In this document: in pieces, positions 23,948-39,972 of the stretch | Numbering within the stretch: position 1 is the stretch's first letter | Layout: each line of letters begins with the position of its first letter | Source: Acidobacteriota bacterium | GTDB lineage: Bacteria; Acidobacteriota; Vicinamibacteria; Vicinamibacterales; SCN-69-37 | Assembly (NCBI GenBank): GCA_020853395.1 | Contig: JADYYY010000005.1 | Location: forward strand, 248,001 to 312,000 | Direction: 5' to 3' | DNA length: 64,000 nucleotides | Position numbers and translations under genes: made by a program | The notes under the pieces: model-generated | What the model saw: the letters and a program-made list of their open reading frames with translations, nothing else | Told to the model about the DNA's origin: nothing | Databases searched by the model: none

Positions 23948-24998
23948 CGACCGACACTAGTCCGTCGTCGTGTGCGCCGAAGAAGCTCGCGATGATGTCC
24001 CGAAGGGCAGGAATCGAGTCTGCTGAATTGATGGCGACGCGGAGCTGCGCGCCTCCATCGATGCCTTTCGTATACCAGCTCGCGAGCGCCCGCACTTTGT
24101 TCACCACCCAACGCGCTCGTCCGGTCGCGGGCGGCGCCAGGGCGCCGGCCCCGGGCGCCAGATGCCTGAAGCCCTCCGCCTCGGCGACGCGCTCCGAGAC
24201 GAGCAGCTCGATGTAGTCGAGGAGAAACTGTCCTCGATCGCGCAGCGAGACCGTGGCCGGAGACCGGCCCGCAGCCAGGGCCGCGGTCTGCGAGAAGATC
24301 CAGGGATTCCGTAGCGCGCCCCGCCCGACGAGCACGCCTGCGACCCCGGAATCGTACAGGCGAGAAGTCACGTGCGCCGCTTCGACGCAGTCGCCCGATC
24401 CGAACACCGGGATCCCGACGCTCGCGGCAACGCTCCCGATCAACGACCAGTCGGATTCGCCGGTGTACGACTGCGCCGCCGTCCGCCCATGGACGGCCAC
24501 CGCGCTGGCGCCAGCGTCTTCGACCATCTTCGCCAGCGTCGGCGCGTTGATCTCGCGTTCGTTCCATCCAGCCCGCATCTTCACCGTGACCGGGATGCTC
24601 ACGGCGTCGGTCATCGCGCGGACGACCGCCGCGGCGTGATCCGGCTCGCGCATCAGACTGCAGCCGGCGTTGTGCTTCGCGATCTTCGGGACCGGACAGC
24701 CCATGTTCACGTCGACGATGTCGGCGCCCATGTGCTCGACGATGCGGGCTGCTTCGGCCATGACGGCTGGATCGCCGCCGAACACCTGCACCGCCACCGG
24801 CCGCTCTTCCTCGGTGTACTCCGCGTACTCGAGCGTGCGGCCGATCCCGCGCACAAGCCCCTCCGAGCTCACCATCTCGGTGACGACCAGCCCACAGCCG
24901 CCTCCGCGTTTGACGAGCCGGCGAAAGGCCGTGTCGGTCATGCCGGCCATGGGCGCCAGCGCGACCGGGTGTTCGAGGACGATGCCGGCGATCTTCAC
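23925..24998 (-). CDS. dusB: tRNA-dihydrouridine synthase
   Basis: A 357-residue FMN-dependent Dus enzyme that reduces uridines in the tRNA D-loop. The start of the barrel is APMAGMTDTAFRRL; the active-site loop is DVNMGCPVPKIAKHNAGC; flavin/phosphate-binding motifs are VTVKMRAGW, AVHGRTAAQ and GVLVGRGALRNPW. It is slightly longer than E. coli DusB (321 aa) owing to an Ala/Gly-rich insertion near APGAGALAPPATG. The GTG start at 24998 overlaps the stop of the surA-like gene (GTGA), so translation is coupled. It is the last gene of the long minus-strand block. Confidence 0.92.
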   Translation of the reverse strand: MKIAGIVLEHPVALAPMAGMTDTAFRRLVKRGGGCGLVVTEMVSSEGLVRGIGRTLEYAEYTEEERPVAVQVFGGDPAVMAEAARIVEHMGADIVDVNMGCPVPKIAKHNAGCSLMREPDHAAAVVRAMTDAVSIPVTVKMRAGWNEREINAPTLAKMVEDAGASAVAVHGRTAAQSYTGESDWSLIGSVAASVGIPVFGSGDCVEAAHVTSRLYDSGVAGVLVGRGALRNPWIFSQTAALAAGRSPATVSLRDRGQFLLDYIELLVSERVAEAEGFRHLAPGAGALAPPATGRARWVVNKVRALASWYTKGIDGGAQLRVAINSADSIPALRDIIASFFGAHDDGLVSVVSQISLS

Positions 24999-26065
24999 TG
25001 CTGCGCGGTCAACTCGGCGAGCCGACGCTGATACTGCGTCCGGAGCGTCTCGTCCTTCCATTCGATGACCGCCTGGTTGCGAAGCCTCGCCTTCACCTTC
25101 TGCATCTCGGCATCGAGACGGTTCCCGCGAACGGCCTGCTCCACGCGCGGCCGCACCGTATCGAACGGCGGCAGCACGGACGCGGCGCGCTCTTCCAGCT
25201 TGAAGATCTGGTAGCCGCCTCGCGGCATCTCCACGATATCGCTCAGCTCTCCCGGTCGAAGCTTGTCGAGCACGGTCCTCAACGTGGGATTGATGTCCTC
25301 GACGTTCAGCGGTCCGACCAACCCGCCGTTCTCCTTGGTGGGGGAGTCGGACGTCGCTTTCGCTACGCTCGCGAAATCCTCGCCCGCGGCCAGCCTCGCG
25401 CGGGCGGCGTCGATCTTCGCCCGCGCCGCCGCCAGATCCTCGGGCCGCGCCGTGAGGGCGCCGGCCCCGGCCTGGAGCGGCACCGCGACGGTGATCTCCC
25501 GCAGCGTCAACGTCGCGGGCGTCATCAGCTCCTCGCGATGTCCGCTGTAGTACTGCCGCAGCTCTTCCTCGGTGAGCGTGATCCGGCGGAGCACTTCCTG
25601 GCTCTGCACCGCCTGGATCATGTACGCGCGCTCGAAGTTGTTGCGCAACTGATCCATCGTCAGCGCTTCCTGCGCCATGGCGGCCTTGAGCTGCTCGTCG
25701 TTGAGGTTGTTCTCCTTCTTGATGGTCTCCAGCGCGTTCTTGAATTCCACGTCGGTGAACTTCGCGCCGAGCTCGCGGCCGTGCTGCGCGATCAGCATCT
25801 CGTCCACGGCATTGACGAGCACGTCCGGCGTGACCGCGGTGAGCTGCTGAACGATCGCGGCGTCCGTGAGGTTCGGGTTCCCGCGATTGCGCTCGCGGAC
25901 CGCCTCGGTCTGGCGGTCGACGAGCTGCGTCTGCGTCAGGATCTCGCCATTCACCCGGACGATGATGCGCTCGAGGATCATGCCGGTCGTCTGCTGACGG
26001 GCCGCAAGGCCGGTGCCGGCGAACGACAGGATGGCAACGAGCGCGCTGGTCGTGAGCTTCTTCAT
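24995..26065 (-). CDS. SurA-like periplasmic chaperone/peptidyl-prolyl isomerase
   Basis: A 356-residue exported protein. The signal peptide is MKKLTTSALVAILSFAGTGLAA. The SurA N-terminal domain follows (IIVRVNGEILTQTQL, VDEMLIAQHGRELG), then a single parvulin-type PPIC domain (about 180-290; ATLTLREITV, GGLVGPL, MPRGGYQIFKLEER) and a C-terminal helix. It should help fold outer-membrane proteins in the periplasm. E. coli SurA has two PPIC domains; one is common in other phyla. It starts 18 nt after mfd and overlaps dusB by 4 nt. Confidence 0.88.
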   Translation of the reverse strand: MKKLTTSALVAILSFAGTGLAARQQTTGMILERIIVRVNGEILTQTQLVDRQTEAVRERNRGNPNLTDAAIVQQLTAVTPDVLVNAVDEMLIAQHGRELGAKFTDVEFKNALETIKKENNLNDEQLKAAMAQEALTMDQLRNNFERAYMIQAVQSQEVLRRITLTEEELRQYYSGHREELMTPATLTLREITVAVPLQAGAGALTARPEDLAAARAKIDAARARLAAGEDFASVAKATSDSPTKENGGLVGPLNVEDINPTLRTVLDKLRPGELSDIVEMPRGGYQIFKLEERAASVLPPFDTVRPRVEQAVRGNRLDAEMQKVKARLRNQAVIEWKDETLRTQYQRRLAELTAQQ

Positions 26066-26083
26066 GATGGCAGACTCTCCATG

Positions 26084-29635
<3,552 letters not shown>

Positions 29636-29642
29636 AGGCCCT

Positions 29643-30143
29643 TCATCCCATGCTAGATCCGGACCGCCGGCGCCGCTCGGCCGCCTCGATCTGCCGGACC
29701 ATCGACGAGGTCGACCAGCCCTCCTCGACGGCAATGCGCACGACGCGCCCGCCTCGGCCCTCGACGGTCTCGCGTCCGACGATCCGATCGAGCGCCCAGT
29801 CCGCACCTTTCACGAGCACGTCGGGCAGGATGGCTCGGATGATCGCATCCGGCGTCTCCTCGTCGAAGATGACGACCGCATCCACGCAAGCCAGCGCGGC
29901 GAGAATCTCGGCGCGCTCCGGCTCCGGCGTGATGGGCCGTGTGGGTCCTTTGATCGCGCGCACCGAGCGATCCGAGTTGGTCGCCACCACGAGCGCATCG
30001 CCCTCGCGGCGCGCCGCCTGCAGGTACCGGACGTGGCCGGGATGGAGCAGGTCGAAGACGCCGTTCGTCATCACGACGCGCCGGCCGTCGGCCTGAAGCG
30101 CGCGCGCGAAGCGCGTGGCATCGGCGATCTGCAGGATCGGCAT
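29643..30143 (-). CDS. rfaE2: D-glycero-beta-D-manno-heptose 1-phosphate adenylyltransferase (RfaE domain II type)
   Basis: A 166-residue nucleotidyltransferase with the CTP-transferase HxGH-like motif in TNGVFDLLHPGHVRYLQAA, then NSDRSVRAIKGPTRPI and VLVKGADW. These match the cytidylyltransferase-fold half (HldE C-terminal domain) that makes ADP-heptose for lipopolysaccharide core. Here the kinase half is absent, so a separate HldA-type kinase should exist elsewhere. It sits 5 nt after wzt and 7 nt before mfd, suggesting joint expression with the polysaccharide exporter. Confidence 0.88.
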   Translation of the reverse strand: MPILQIADATRFARALQADGRRVVMTNGVFDLLHPGHVRYLQAARREGDALVVATNSDRSVRAIKGPTRPITPEPERAEILAALACVDAVVIFDEETPDAIIRAILPDVLVKGADWALDRIVGRETVEGRGGRVVRIAVEEGWSTSSMVRQIEAAERRRRSGSSMG

Positions 30144-30148
30144 GGCGG

Positions 30149-31471
30149 TCAGACGCGCGGCGTGACCTTCACGTCGCCGCCGAACTGCCACCGGTGGCGC
30201 GGCCGATAGATGCCGACGTCCTTCAGGCGAGACTTCACGCGGAACGTGTGGAGCAGGCGATGGTAGTCGTAGGGCGCGCCGTCGCGTTGGTGCACGGCCA
30301 CGTCGAGCTTGTAGGTGCCCTCGACGAGGTCCAGCGCCTCGATCTCCAGCCGCACCTCTGCGGACGTTCCGAGGTGATCGGGCTCGTACTCCTCGATGTC
30401 GGTGTTCGTGCCGTAGACGCACACGCCTTCGGCGTTGTAGATGGCGACGCCGAACACGAAGTCGGTGACGGGCCGTCGCGCCGAGACCTGAAGCCTCAAC
30501 GACATGGACTGTCCCGTGTGGAAGATGTGCGTCGCCTCGTCCTGATCGTTCCGGAGCGACACGTCCGTGATCTCCACCTCGCCGGACCCCCATCGTCCCT
30601 CGGTGGCGCGCGACATGTCGGCGCGAGCCTCGCCGGCGTCGACCGGACCCGCCGGCGAGCTGCGGGCCTGCCCAGCGGCCTCGGCCTGATGCCTGGCGTC
30701 GCTCCGCGCGAGGAACTGCTCCTCCTGCCGAGCGACGTCGGTCACGTATGCGCCGATCACCCGGGTCGGATCGCCCTGCGCGCGCTTCACGCCCGCGTCG
30801 AGCCAGACGGCATCGTCGCAGAAGCGCTCGACCATGGAGAGGGCGTGCGTCACGAGCAGGATCGTCTTGTTGCGGCGCTTGAACTCGGCAAATTTGTCGA
30901 GACACTTGTGCGTGAAGCCCTCGTCGCCGACCGCCAGCACCTCGTCGACGAGGAGCACGTCGGGATTGACGTGGATCGCAACGGAGAAGCCCAGACGCAT
31001 GTACATCCCGGAGGAGTACGTCTTCACGGGAGCGTCGATGAACTCGGCCATCTCCGCGAACTCGACGATCTCGTCGAAGCGCTGCTGCACCTCCCGGCGC
31101 GAGAGGCCCAGCATGATCCCGTTGATGAACACGTTCTCCCGCCCGGAGATCTCCGGGTGGAAGCCCGCGCCGAGCTCGATCAGCGCGGAGATGCGGCCGC
31201 GCACCGTGACGGTGCCGCTCGTCGGCTTCGTGATGCCGGCCACGAGCTTCAGCGCGGTGCTCTTGCCGGAGCCGTTGCGGCCGATGACGCCGAGCGTCTG
31301 GCCGGGCGCGACGCTGAACGACACGTGCTGCAGCGCCGCGAACGTCTCGGTGGGCTTGAGATCGTTGAGCAGGCTCCGCTGCAGCAGCGCGCTCTTCAGC
31401 GTCGAGAAATGGCGGCCGCCGTACCGGCGGTAGATCTTCGTGACGTCGTCGAGCGCGATCGCAGGGGTCAT
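30149..31471 (-). CDS. wzt: polysaccharide ABC transporter ATP-binding protein with Wzt C-terminal domain
   Basis: A 440-residue ATPase. The nucleotide-binding domain (about 1-245) has Walker A GVIGRNGSGKSTALK, signature YSSGMYMRLGFS and Walker B VLLVDEVLAVGDE. The C-terminal ~150 residues form a beta-sandwich like the Wzt carbohydrate-binding domain (GEVEITDVSLRN, SMSLRLQVSARRP, VFGVAIYNAEGVCVYGTNT). With the Wzm-type permease it would export O-antigen or another lipid-linked glycan. Its ATG overlaps the permease stop by 4 nt (ATGA). A linker rich in Ala, Arg and Glu separates the domains. Confidence 0.92.
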   Translation of the reverse strand: MTPAIALDDVTKIYRRYGGRHFSTLKSALLQRSLLNDLKPTETFAALQHVSFSVAPGQTLGVIGRNGSGKSTALKLVAGITKPTSGTVTVRGRISALIELGAGFHPEISGRENVFINGIMLGLSRREVQQRFDEIVEFAEMAEFIDAPVKTYSSGMYMRLGFSVAIHVNPDVLLVDEVLAVGDEGFTHKCLDKFAEFKRRNKTILLVTHALSMVERFCDDAVWLDAGVKRAQGDPTRVIGAYVTDVARQEEQFLARSDARHQAEAAGQARSSPAGPVDAGEARADMSRATEGRWGSGEVEITDVSLRNDQDEATHIFHTGQSMSLRLQVSARRPVTDFVFGVAIYNAEGVCVYGTNTDIEEYEPDHLGTSAEVRLEIEALDLVEGTYKLDVAVHQRDGAPYDYHRLLHTFRVKSRLKDVGIYRPRHRWQFGGDVKVTPRV

Positions 31472-32262
31472 ACCGACTCGGCGAACGAATCCCGCAACCG
31501 ATCGAACAGCCAGTAGCCCGCGCAGAAGAAGAGCCCCGACGCCGCGCCCATGATGAGCAGCGAGCGAAGATGCCCGAACGGGCCAGGAAAGAACAGGATC
31601 TCCTGGTACGAGACGACCAGATGGTAGAACGGATTGAACCGGAACAGCCACCGGTACGACTGCACGGTCGGCATGAAGTAGGCGTAGATGATCGGCGTGG
31701 CGAAGAACCAGAACGTCAGCAGGTTCGAGAGCAGGTCGCGGATGTCGCGGAAGTGCACAGTCAGCGCCGACAGCACGAGCGCCAGGGCCAGCGTGAACAC
31801 GAGCTGAATCGCGACGACGACCGGAAACCAGGGAAGGCCGGCCGGATCGGGGTAGTGATGCGTGCCGATCATGAAACCGACCAGGATGATCAAGCCCAGG
31901 ACGAAGTGCACCATGTTCGCGAGGACGCTCACGATCGGCAGGATCTCGGCCGGGAACAGCACCTTCTTGATCAGGTTGCCTCCGGCGATGAGCGAGCTCG
32001 CGGCCTCGAGCAGCGACGTCGTGAACCAGGTCCACGGCAGCAGGCCCGAGAAGAAGAACACGGCGTACGGCTGCGTGCGCTCGTCCTGGCCGGGCATGAT
32101 CTTGGTGAAGACGAACGTGTAGATGGAGAGCAGCAGCAGCGGGTTGACGAACGACCAGAAGAACCCGAGCACCGATCCGCGGTAGCGCGCCTTGAGCTCC
32201 CGCGCGACGAGACTCTGGATCAGGGGCCGATACCGCACGAGGGCGGCGAGGTTACGCCACAT
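31468..32262 (-). CDS. wzm: polysaccharide ABC transporter permease
   Basis: A 264-residue ABC-2 permease with six hydrophobic helices. Typical features are LVARELKARYRGSVLGFFWSF near the N-terminus, PYAVFFFSGLLPWTWF and ALTVHFRDIRDLL. It forms the channel for the Wzt ATPase. The start at 32262 (MWRNLAALVRYR) overlaps the end of the PP2C gene by 11 nt and is preferred over a longer frame from 32409 that overlaps that gene heavily. The export substrate is unknown; no glycosyltransferases are in the window. Confidence 0.92.
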   Translation of the reverse strand: MWRNLAALVRYRPLIQSLVARELKARYRGSVLGFFWSFVNPLLLLSIYTFVFTKIMPGQDERTQPYAVFFFSGLLPWTWFTTSLLEAASSLIAGGNLIKKVLFPAEILPIVSVLANMVHFVLGLIILVGFMIGTHHYPDPAGLPWFPVVVAIQLVFTLALALVLSALTVHFRDIRDLLSNLLTFWFFATPIIYAYFMPTVQSYRWLFRFNPFYHLVVSYQEILFFPGPFGHLRSLLIMGAASGLFFCAGYWLFDRLRDSFAESV

Positions 32263-33022
32263 CGATCTGCAGCAGCGCGACCGTGATGTTGTCCGGTCCG
32301 CCTGCGTCGTTGGCCGCGTCGACGAGCGTCCGGCACACGTCGGCGAGCGGGGCAGGCTGCTGCACGAGCGCGGCGAGCCGATCCGGAGCGATAACGCCGT
32401 GCAGACCATCGGAGCAGAGCAGCAGCCGGTCGTGCGGCTGCACCTCGAACTCCGCGACGTCGACCTGCAAGTCCTGGCCGCCGGACAGCGCGCGGGTCAC
32501 GACGTTGCGCCAGGGATGGCGACGAGCGTCCGTCTCGGAGATCAGGCCGGCGCGCACCTGCTCGCTGACCCACGAATGGTCCTGGGTGACCTGACGCAGC
32601 GCGCCGTCGCGGCAGAGATAGACGCGGCTGTCGCCGACGTGCGCCACCGCCGGCTTGCCGGTCCCGAAGAGGACGGCGGCCGCCGTCGTCGCCATGCCGC
32701 GCAGCGCCTCGTTCTCGTCCACCGCGGCACCCAAGCGGCGGTTCGCGAGCAGGAACGCCGCCTTGAGACGATTGCCGTCGAGGCTGAGCGCAGGATCGTA
32801 CGGAAACGGCCAGGTGCGGTTCACGTCCGCGTCGTGGGTATCGCGCACGAAAGCCTCAATCGTCTCGATGGCAATCCGGGACGCGACCTCGCCCGCCGCG
32901 TGTCCGCCCATGCCGTCGGCCACGAGGTAGAGGCCGAGATCGTCACGGATGGCGAAGGCGTCTTCGTTCTCGTCCCGACGCAACCCCGGGTGGGATGCGG
33001 CCGCCGAGGAGATGCGCACCAT
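32252..33022 (-). CDS. PP2C-type serine/threonine phosphatase
   Basis: A 256-residue PPM phosphatase of the Stp/PrpC type. Motifs are HPGLRRDENEDAF, LYLVADGMGGHAAGEVAS, AHVGDSRVYL, TQDHS and SDGLHGV, ending in GGPDNITV. All metal-binding aspartates appear to be present. It would remove phosphate from Ser/Thr residues, usually as partner of an Hanks-type kinase, none of which is seen here. The start at 33022 is 5 nt after atpC and its end overlaps wzm by 11 nt, so it is read on a single transcript with ATP synthase and the exporter. Confidence 0.9.
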   Translation of the reverse strand: MVRISSAAASHPGLRRDENEDAFAIRDDLGLYLVADGMGGHAAGEVASRIAIETIEAFVRDTHDADVNRTWPFPYDPALSLDGNRLKAAFLLANRRLGAAVDENEALRGMATTAAAVLFGTGKPAVAHVGDSRVYLCRDGALRQVTQDHSWVSEQVRAGLISETDARRHPWRNVVTRALSGGQDLQVDVAEFEVQPHDRLLLCSDGLHGVIAPDRLAALVQQPAPLADVCRTLVDAANDAGGPDNITVALLQIDVA

Positions 33023-33027
33023 GACGG

Positions 33028-33459
33028 TTACGCGCGGGGCGGACGCAACTGTCGGGACACCTGCAGCCGGGCGATCGCGCGCAGCATCGCGATGCGCGCG
33101 CGTTCGACGTCGGCGTCGATGACCGAGGCCCGCGCCAACTGCTCCTCGGCGCGGCGCTTGGCGGCCTCCGCGCGCTCGATGTCGATGTCCTCGGCGCGCT
33201 CGGCCACCTGGGCCAGCACGGAGACGCGGTCGGGCAGGACCTCGACGAAGCCGCCAGCGACGAAGGCGTACTTCGTGTCCGCCCCTTTCCGGTACCACAT
33301 CGGTCCGGTGCTCAGCGCCGCCAGCATCGGCGCGTGGCCGGGCAGGACGCCGAACTGGCCTTCTTCGCCTGGCAGCTGCACCTCGTCCACCTCTTCGTGC
33401 ACGATCGACTGCGCCGGCGTGACGAACTCGAGCCGCAGATGGCCAGGCAGCGCCGCCAT
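33028..33459 (-). CDS. atpC: ATP synthase F1 epsilon subunit
   Basis: A 143-residue epsilon subunit. The N-terminal beta-sandwich has LRLEFVTPAQSIVHEEVDEVQLPGEEGQFGVLPGHAPML in its opening 45 residues (motif PGxxGxFGVLPGHAP), and the C-terminal helical hairpin spans about 90-135. It links rotor gamma to the c-ring and inhibits ATP hydrolysis. It starts 2 nt after atpD in the usual order. Confidence 0.95.
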   Translation of the reverse strand: MAALPGHLRLEFVTPAQSIVHEEVDEVQLPGEEGQFGVLPGHAPMLAALSTGPMWYRKGADTKYAFVAGGFVEVLPDRVSVLAQVAERAEDIDIERAEAAKRRAEEQLARASVIDADVERARIAMLRAIARLQVSRQLRPPRA

Positions 33460-33461
33460 GG

Positions 33462-35805
<2,344 letters not shown>

Positions 35806-35845
35806 GGCGAGATCTCGTTGGGCATGGACGGCGACATGGCTGGCT

Positions 35846-37366
<1,521 letters not shown>

Positions 37367-37423
37367 GTGGTCAGTCCTCGTTGCGGGTCATCGCTCGCGT
37401 CGGCCGGATCGGAGGCCGTGTGG

Positions 37424-37972
37424 TCAGCGGCTCCCGAGAAGTTGTTCGCGCACGCGGTCGATCTGCCGCGTCACGCTGCCGTCGAACACGATGCTGCCCG
37501 CCTTCGCGATCAGGCCGCCCACGATCGACGAGTCGACGCGCTCGGTCATCACGACGTCGCGACCGAGCGCCTTGCTCAACGCCTGCTGCAGCGCCGCCCG
37601 CGCTCCCTCGTCCAGGCCCGTCGGCGTCGTGACCTCGGCGTTGACGATCCGAGCCGCGTCGAGCACGCGAGCGGAGAAGAGCGCGTCGACGTCGGCGACG
37701 AGCACGAGGCGATCGCGGTCCGCGAGCCAGGTCAGGAGCCGGCGGACCTCGTCGGCGACACCGCCCATGCGATCGAGCAACGCGCGCACGATGGCGGCCT
37801 TCGCAGACGATGGCACGGCGGGATCGGCTGCGACGCGGCCGAGCTCGGCGTGCGAGGCGACGAGCGCCGCGAACCGGGCGAGGTCGCGCCGGATCTCCTC
37901 GGTGCGGCCGTTGCGGCTCGCCACGTCGAACAGGGCGTTGGCGTACTGTCGCGCTGAGGTCCGAGCGTTCAT
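37424..37972 (-). CDS. atpH: ATP synthase F1 delta subunit
   Basis: A 182-residue delta subunit (OSCP): an N-terminal helical bundle starting with RQYANALFDVA and a C-terminal region with GGLIAKAGSIVFDGSVTRQI, the characteristic GG-I-x-DGS pattern. It joins F1 to the peripheral stalk b subunits. It is the first gene of this atp operon; a promoter lies about 115 nt upstream. Confidence 0.95.
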   Translation of the reverse strand: MNARTSARQYANALFDVASRNGRTEEIRRDLARFAALVASHAELGRVAADPAVPSSAKAAIVRALLDRMGGVADEVRRLLTWLADRDRLVLVADVDALFSARVLDAARIVNAEVTTPTGLDEGARAALQQALSKALGRDVVMTERVDSSIVGGLIAKAGSIVFDGSVTRQIDRVREQLLGSR

Positions 37973-38010
37973 AAGGTCATGGTCGAGGGGCGCGAACGGT
38001 CGTCAGGCGC

Positions 38011-38037
38011 AGGCGATCCCTGCCGCGCGGATCGCCT
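38011..38037 (-). terminator. perfect 9-bp hairpin in the atp leader / after parB
   Basis: AGGCGATCC pairs perfectly with GGATCGCCT around a 9-nt loop. It lies 95 nt after the parB stop and 39 nt before the atpH start. There is no T-tract on the minus strand. It may end parAB transcripts or be a structured atp leader element. Confidence 0.45.
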
Positions 38038-38075
38038 GAGATGACCGTGCCTCATGGCGCACACACCGGGGGCCG

Positions 38076-38104
38076 AGGCAAACGTCAATTTATACCATTT
38101 GCCT
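38076..38104 (-). promoter_or_regulatory. operator-like inverted repeat over the atp -10 box
   Basis: AGGCAAA and TTTGCCT form a 7-bp dyad with a 15-nt spacer that contains the -10 hexamer at 38089-38094. A protein bound here would block polymerase. No matching regulator is known to me. Confidence 0.4.
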
Positions 38105-38118
38105 TCGGATACCTTCAA
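38089..38118 (-). promoter_or_regulatory. sigma-70-type promoter of the atp operon
   Basis: On the minus strand a -35 TTGAAG (38118-38113) and a -10 TATAAA (38094-38089) are separated by 18 bp. Transcription should start near 38082, giving a leader of about 110 nt before atpH. Confidence 0.6.
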
Positions 38119-38131
38119 GACGAGGAGGCGT

Positions 38132-38995
38132 TCACCGGCTGCCGGTCAGCGCGTCGTAGAGCCGCTGCAGCTCGTCCTCGCTCGTGAACTCGATCGCGAT
38201 CTGGCCGCCGCGGCCGCGCCGCTCGATGCGCACGCGCGTGCCGAGCGCCAGCCGGAGCTGCTCTTCGGCCGCGCGGGTGTTGGGGTCGACCTTCTTGACC
38301 GGGGGCGGCGGAGCGGGCGGCGCCTGCTCTCGGCGGACGAGCGCCTCAGTCTCTCGAACCGACAGACCGCGCGACACGATCTCGCGCGCGATCCGCCGCT
38401 GCGCCGCCTCGTCGGCGAGCGCGAGGAGCGTACGGGCGTGCCCCATCGAGAGCGCGCCGGCAGCGAGATCGCTTCGGACTTCGACAGGTAACCTCAACAG
38501 ACGCATGTAGTTAGCGACGGTAGCTCGATCCTTGCCGACTGCCGCTGCGATGTCCTCCTGCGACAGTTGCAGCTCGTCCGCCAGGCGGCGGTACGCCTGC
38601 GCCTCTTCGATCGGATTGAGGTTCTCCCGCTGGATGTTCTCGACCAACGCCACCTGCAGCACCTGGTCGTCGGCCACGTCGCGGACCACGACAGGGATGC
38701 GGAGGAGGCCAGCGCGCTGGGCGGCGCGCCATCGCCGTTCGCCGGCAATGATTTCGTAGCGATCGCCGGCGCGTCGGACGAGGACCGGCTGGATCACGCC
38801 GTGGACGCGGATCGACTCGGCGAGCTCGTCGAGTTGGTGCTCGTCGAACTGGGTGCGCGGCTGGCGCGGGTTGGGCGCGAGCAGGTCGATGTCCAGCTCC
38901 TGCGGCCGATCGGCGAGCCGGCCAGCGGGCTGGGCCTGGGCATCGGGGATCAGCGCGCTCAGTCCGCGTCCCAGTGCAGGGCGCTTCTCGGCCAT
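38132..38995 (-). CDS. parB: chromosome-partitioning protein ParB
   Basis: A 287-residue ParB/Spo0J CTPase and parS-binding protein. The N-terminal domain has [11 protein letters not shown] and [13 protein letters not shown] (CTP-binding boxes); the HTH region contains [24 protein letters not shown] in part; the C-terminal dimerisation domain ends the protein. AGGAGG lies 7 nt before the ATG, inside the parA-parB gap of 12 nt. A parS site lies next to parA. Confidence 0.95.
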   Translation of the reverse strand: MAEKRPALGRGLSALIPDAQAQPAGRLADRPQELDIDLLAPNPRQPRTQFDEHQLDELAESIRVHGVIQPVLVRRAGDRYEIIAGERRWRAAQRAGLLRIPVVVRDVADDQVLQVALVENIQRENLNPIEEAQAYRRLADELQLSQEDIAAAVGKDRATVANYMRLLRLPVEVRSDLAAGALSMGHARTLLALADEAAQRRIAREIVSRGLSVRETEALVRREQAPPAPPPPVKKVDPNTRAAEEQLRLALGTRVRIERRGRGGQIAIEFTSEDELQRLYDALTGSR

Positions 38996-39007
38996 CGCGG
39001 CACCTCC

Positions 39008-39820
39008 TCAGGAATGGGCGGCGGCGGGCGTTTCGGCGTCGCTGCCACGGTTTCTTGCCAGGAACTCACGGGCCAGGGCGATGTAGGCCTCCGCGCCACG
39101 GGAGCGCGCATCGTAGAGGATGATCGGGAGCCCATGACTCGGCGCCTCCCCCAGCCGGATATTGCGGGGAATGACCGTGCGGTAGACCAGATCGCCGAAG
39201 TACTCGCGGATGTTGGCGCTGACCTGCTGGCCGAGGTTGGTCCGATCGTCGTACATCGTGAGCAACACGCCCTCGACGGAGAGCCTCGGGTTGAGGGATG
39301 CCTTGACGCGGTCGATCGTCGACGTCAACTCGGCGATGCCTTCGAGCGCGAAGTACTCGCAATTCAGTGGAATCAGCACGGAGTCGGCGGCAACCAGTCC
39401 ATTCAAGGTCAGAAGACCAAGCGACGGAGGCGAATCGATGAAGATGTACTCGTAGTCGGCCCGGAGGGGATCCAGCAATCGTTGCAGTCGCCGCTCCCGC
39501 CGTTCCATCGATACAAGCTCGATCTCCGCGCCTGTCAGGTTCCGATCCGCGGGCATGATCGACAGACGGTCGACCTGTGTGGGCGCGATGAACCGACGCG
39601 CATCGGCGTCCTGAGCCATGAGCGCGGCGTAGGTGCCGCCGGCAGACGTCGCCCCCTTGGCACCAACGCCGCTCGTCAAGTTCGCCTGAGGGTCCAGGTC
39701 GATGACGAGGATTCGCTGCTCAGCAATCGCGAGCGAGGCGGCCAGGTTGATCGTCGTCGTGGTCTTGGCCACGCCGCCTTTCTGATTCGCAATCGCAATG
39801 ATCCTGCTCGGTCTACGCAT
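39008..39820 (-). CDS. parA: chromosome-partitioning ATPase ParA (Soj)
   Basis: A 270-residue deviant-Walker ATPase. The P-loop is NQKGGVAKTTTTINLAASLA, with the signature lysine Lys in KGG and Ala where Gly is commoner. VIDLDPQANLTSG and IFIDSPPSLGLLT are the Walker A' and B motifs. With ParB and parS it segregates the origin region. A parS sequence lies only 3 nt upstream of the ATG, so ParB binding may repress parAB. Confidence 0.95.
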   Translation of the reverse strand: MRRPSRIIAIANQKGGVAKTTTTINLAASLAIAEQRILVIDLDPQANLTSGVGAKGATSAGGTYAALMAQDADARRFIAPTQVDRLSIMPADRNLTGAEIELVSMERRERRLQRLLDPLRADYEYIFIDSPPSLGLLTLNGLVAADSVLIPLNCEYFALEGIAELTSTIDRVKASLNPRLSVEGVLLTMYDDRTNLGQQVSANIREYFGDLVYRTVIPRNIRLGEAPSHGLPIILYDARSRGAEAYIALAREFLARNRGSDAETPAAAHS

Positions 39821-39823
39821 TGA

Positions 39824-39839
39824 TGTTCCACGTGGAACG
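39824..39839. promoter_or_regulatory. parS: parS centromere site
   Basis: TGTTCCACGTGGAACG matches the parS consensus TGTTNCACGTGNAACA at every fixed position except the last base. It lies 3 nt from the parA start, about 8.9 kb from the dnaA-dnaN intergenic region, as expected for a ParABS system. Confidence 0.92.
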
Positions 39840-39972
39840 TCGCCTGCCCACGTCCGGCAAAGATACTACGAGGTCGCCGTGGGCTAGGGAACTGACATCC
39901 CGGCTCGAACCGGGACTCCCACGCCAGATCGATGTGCACGCTTGTTGGGCTCTCCGCTCCAACGGATCTCCA

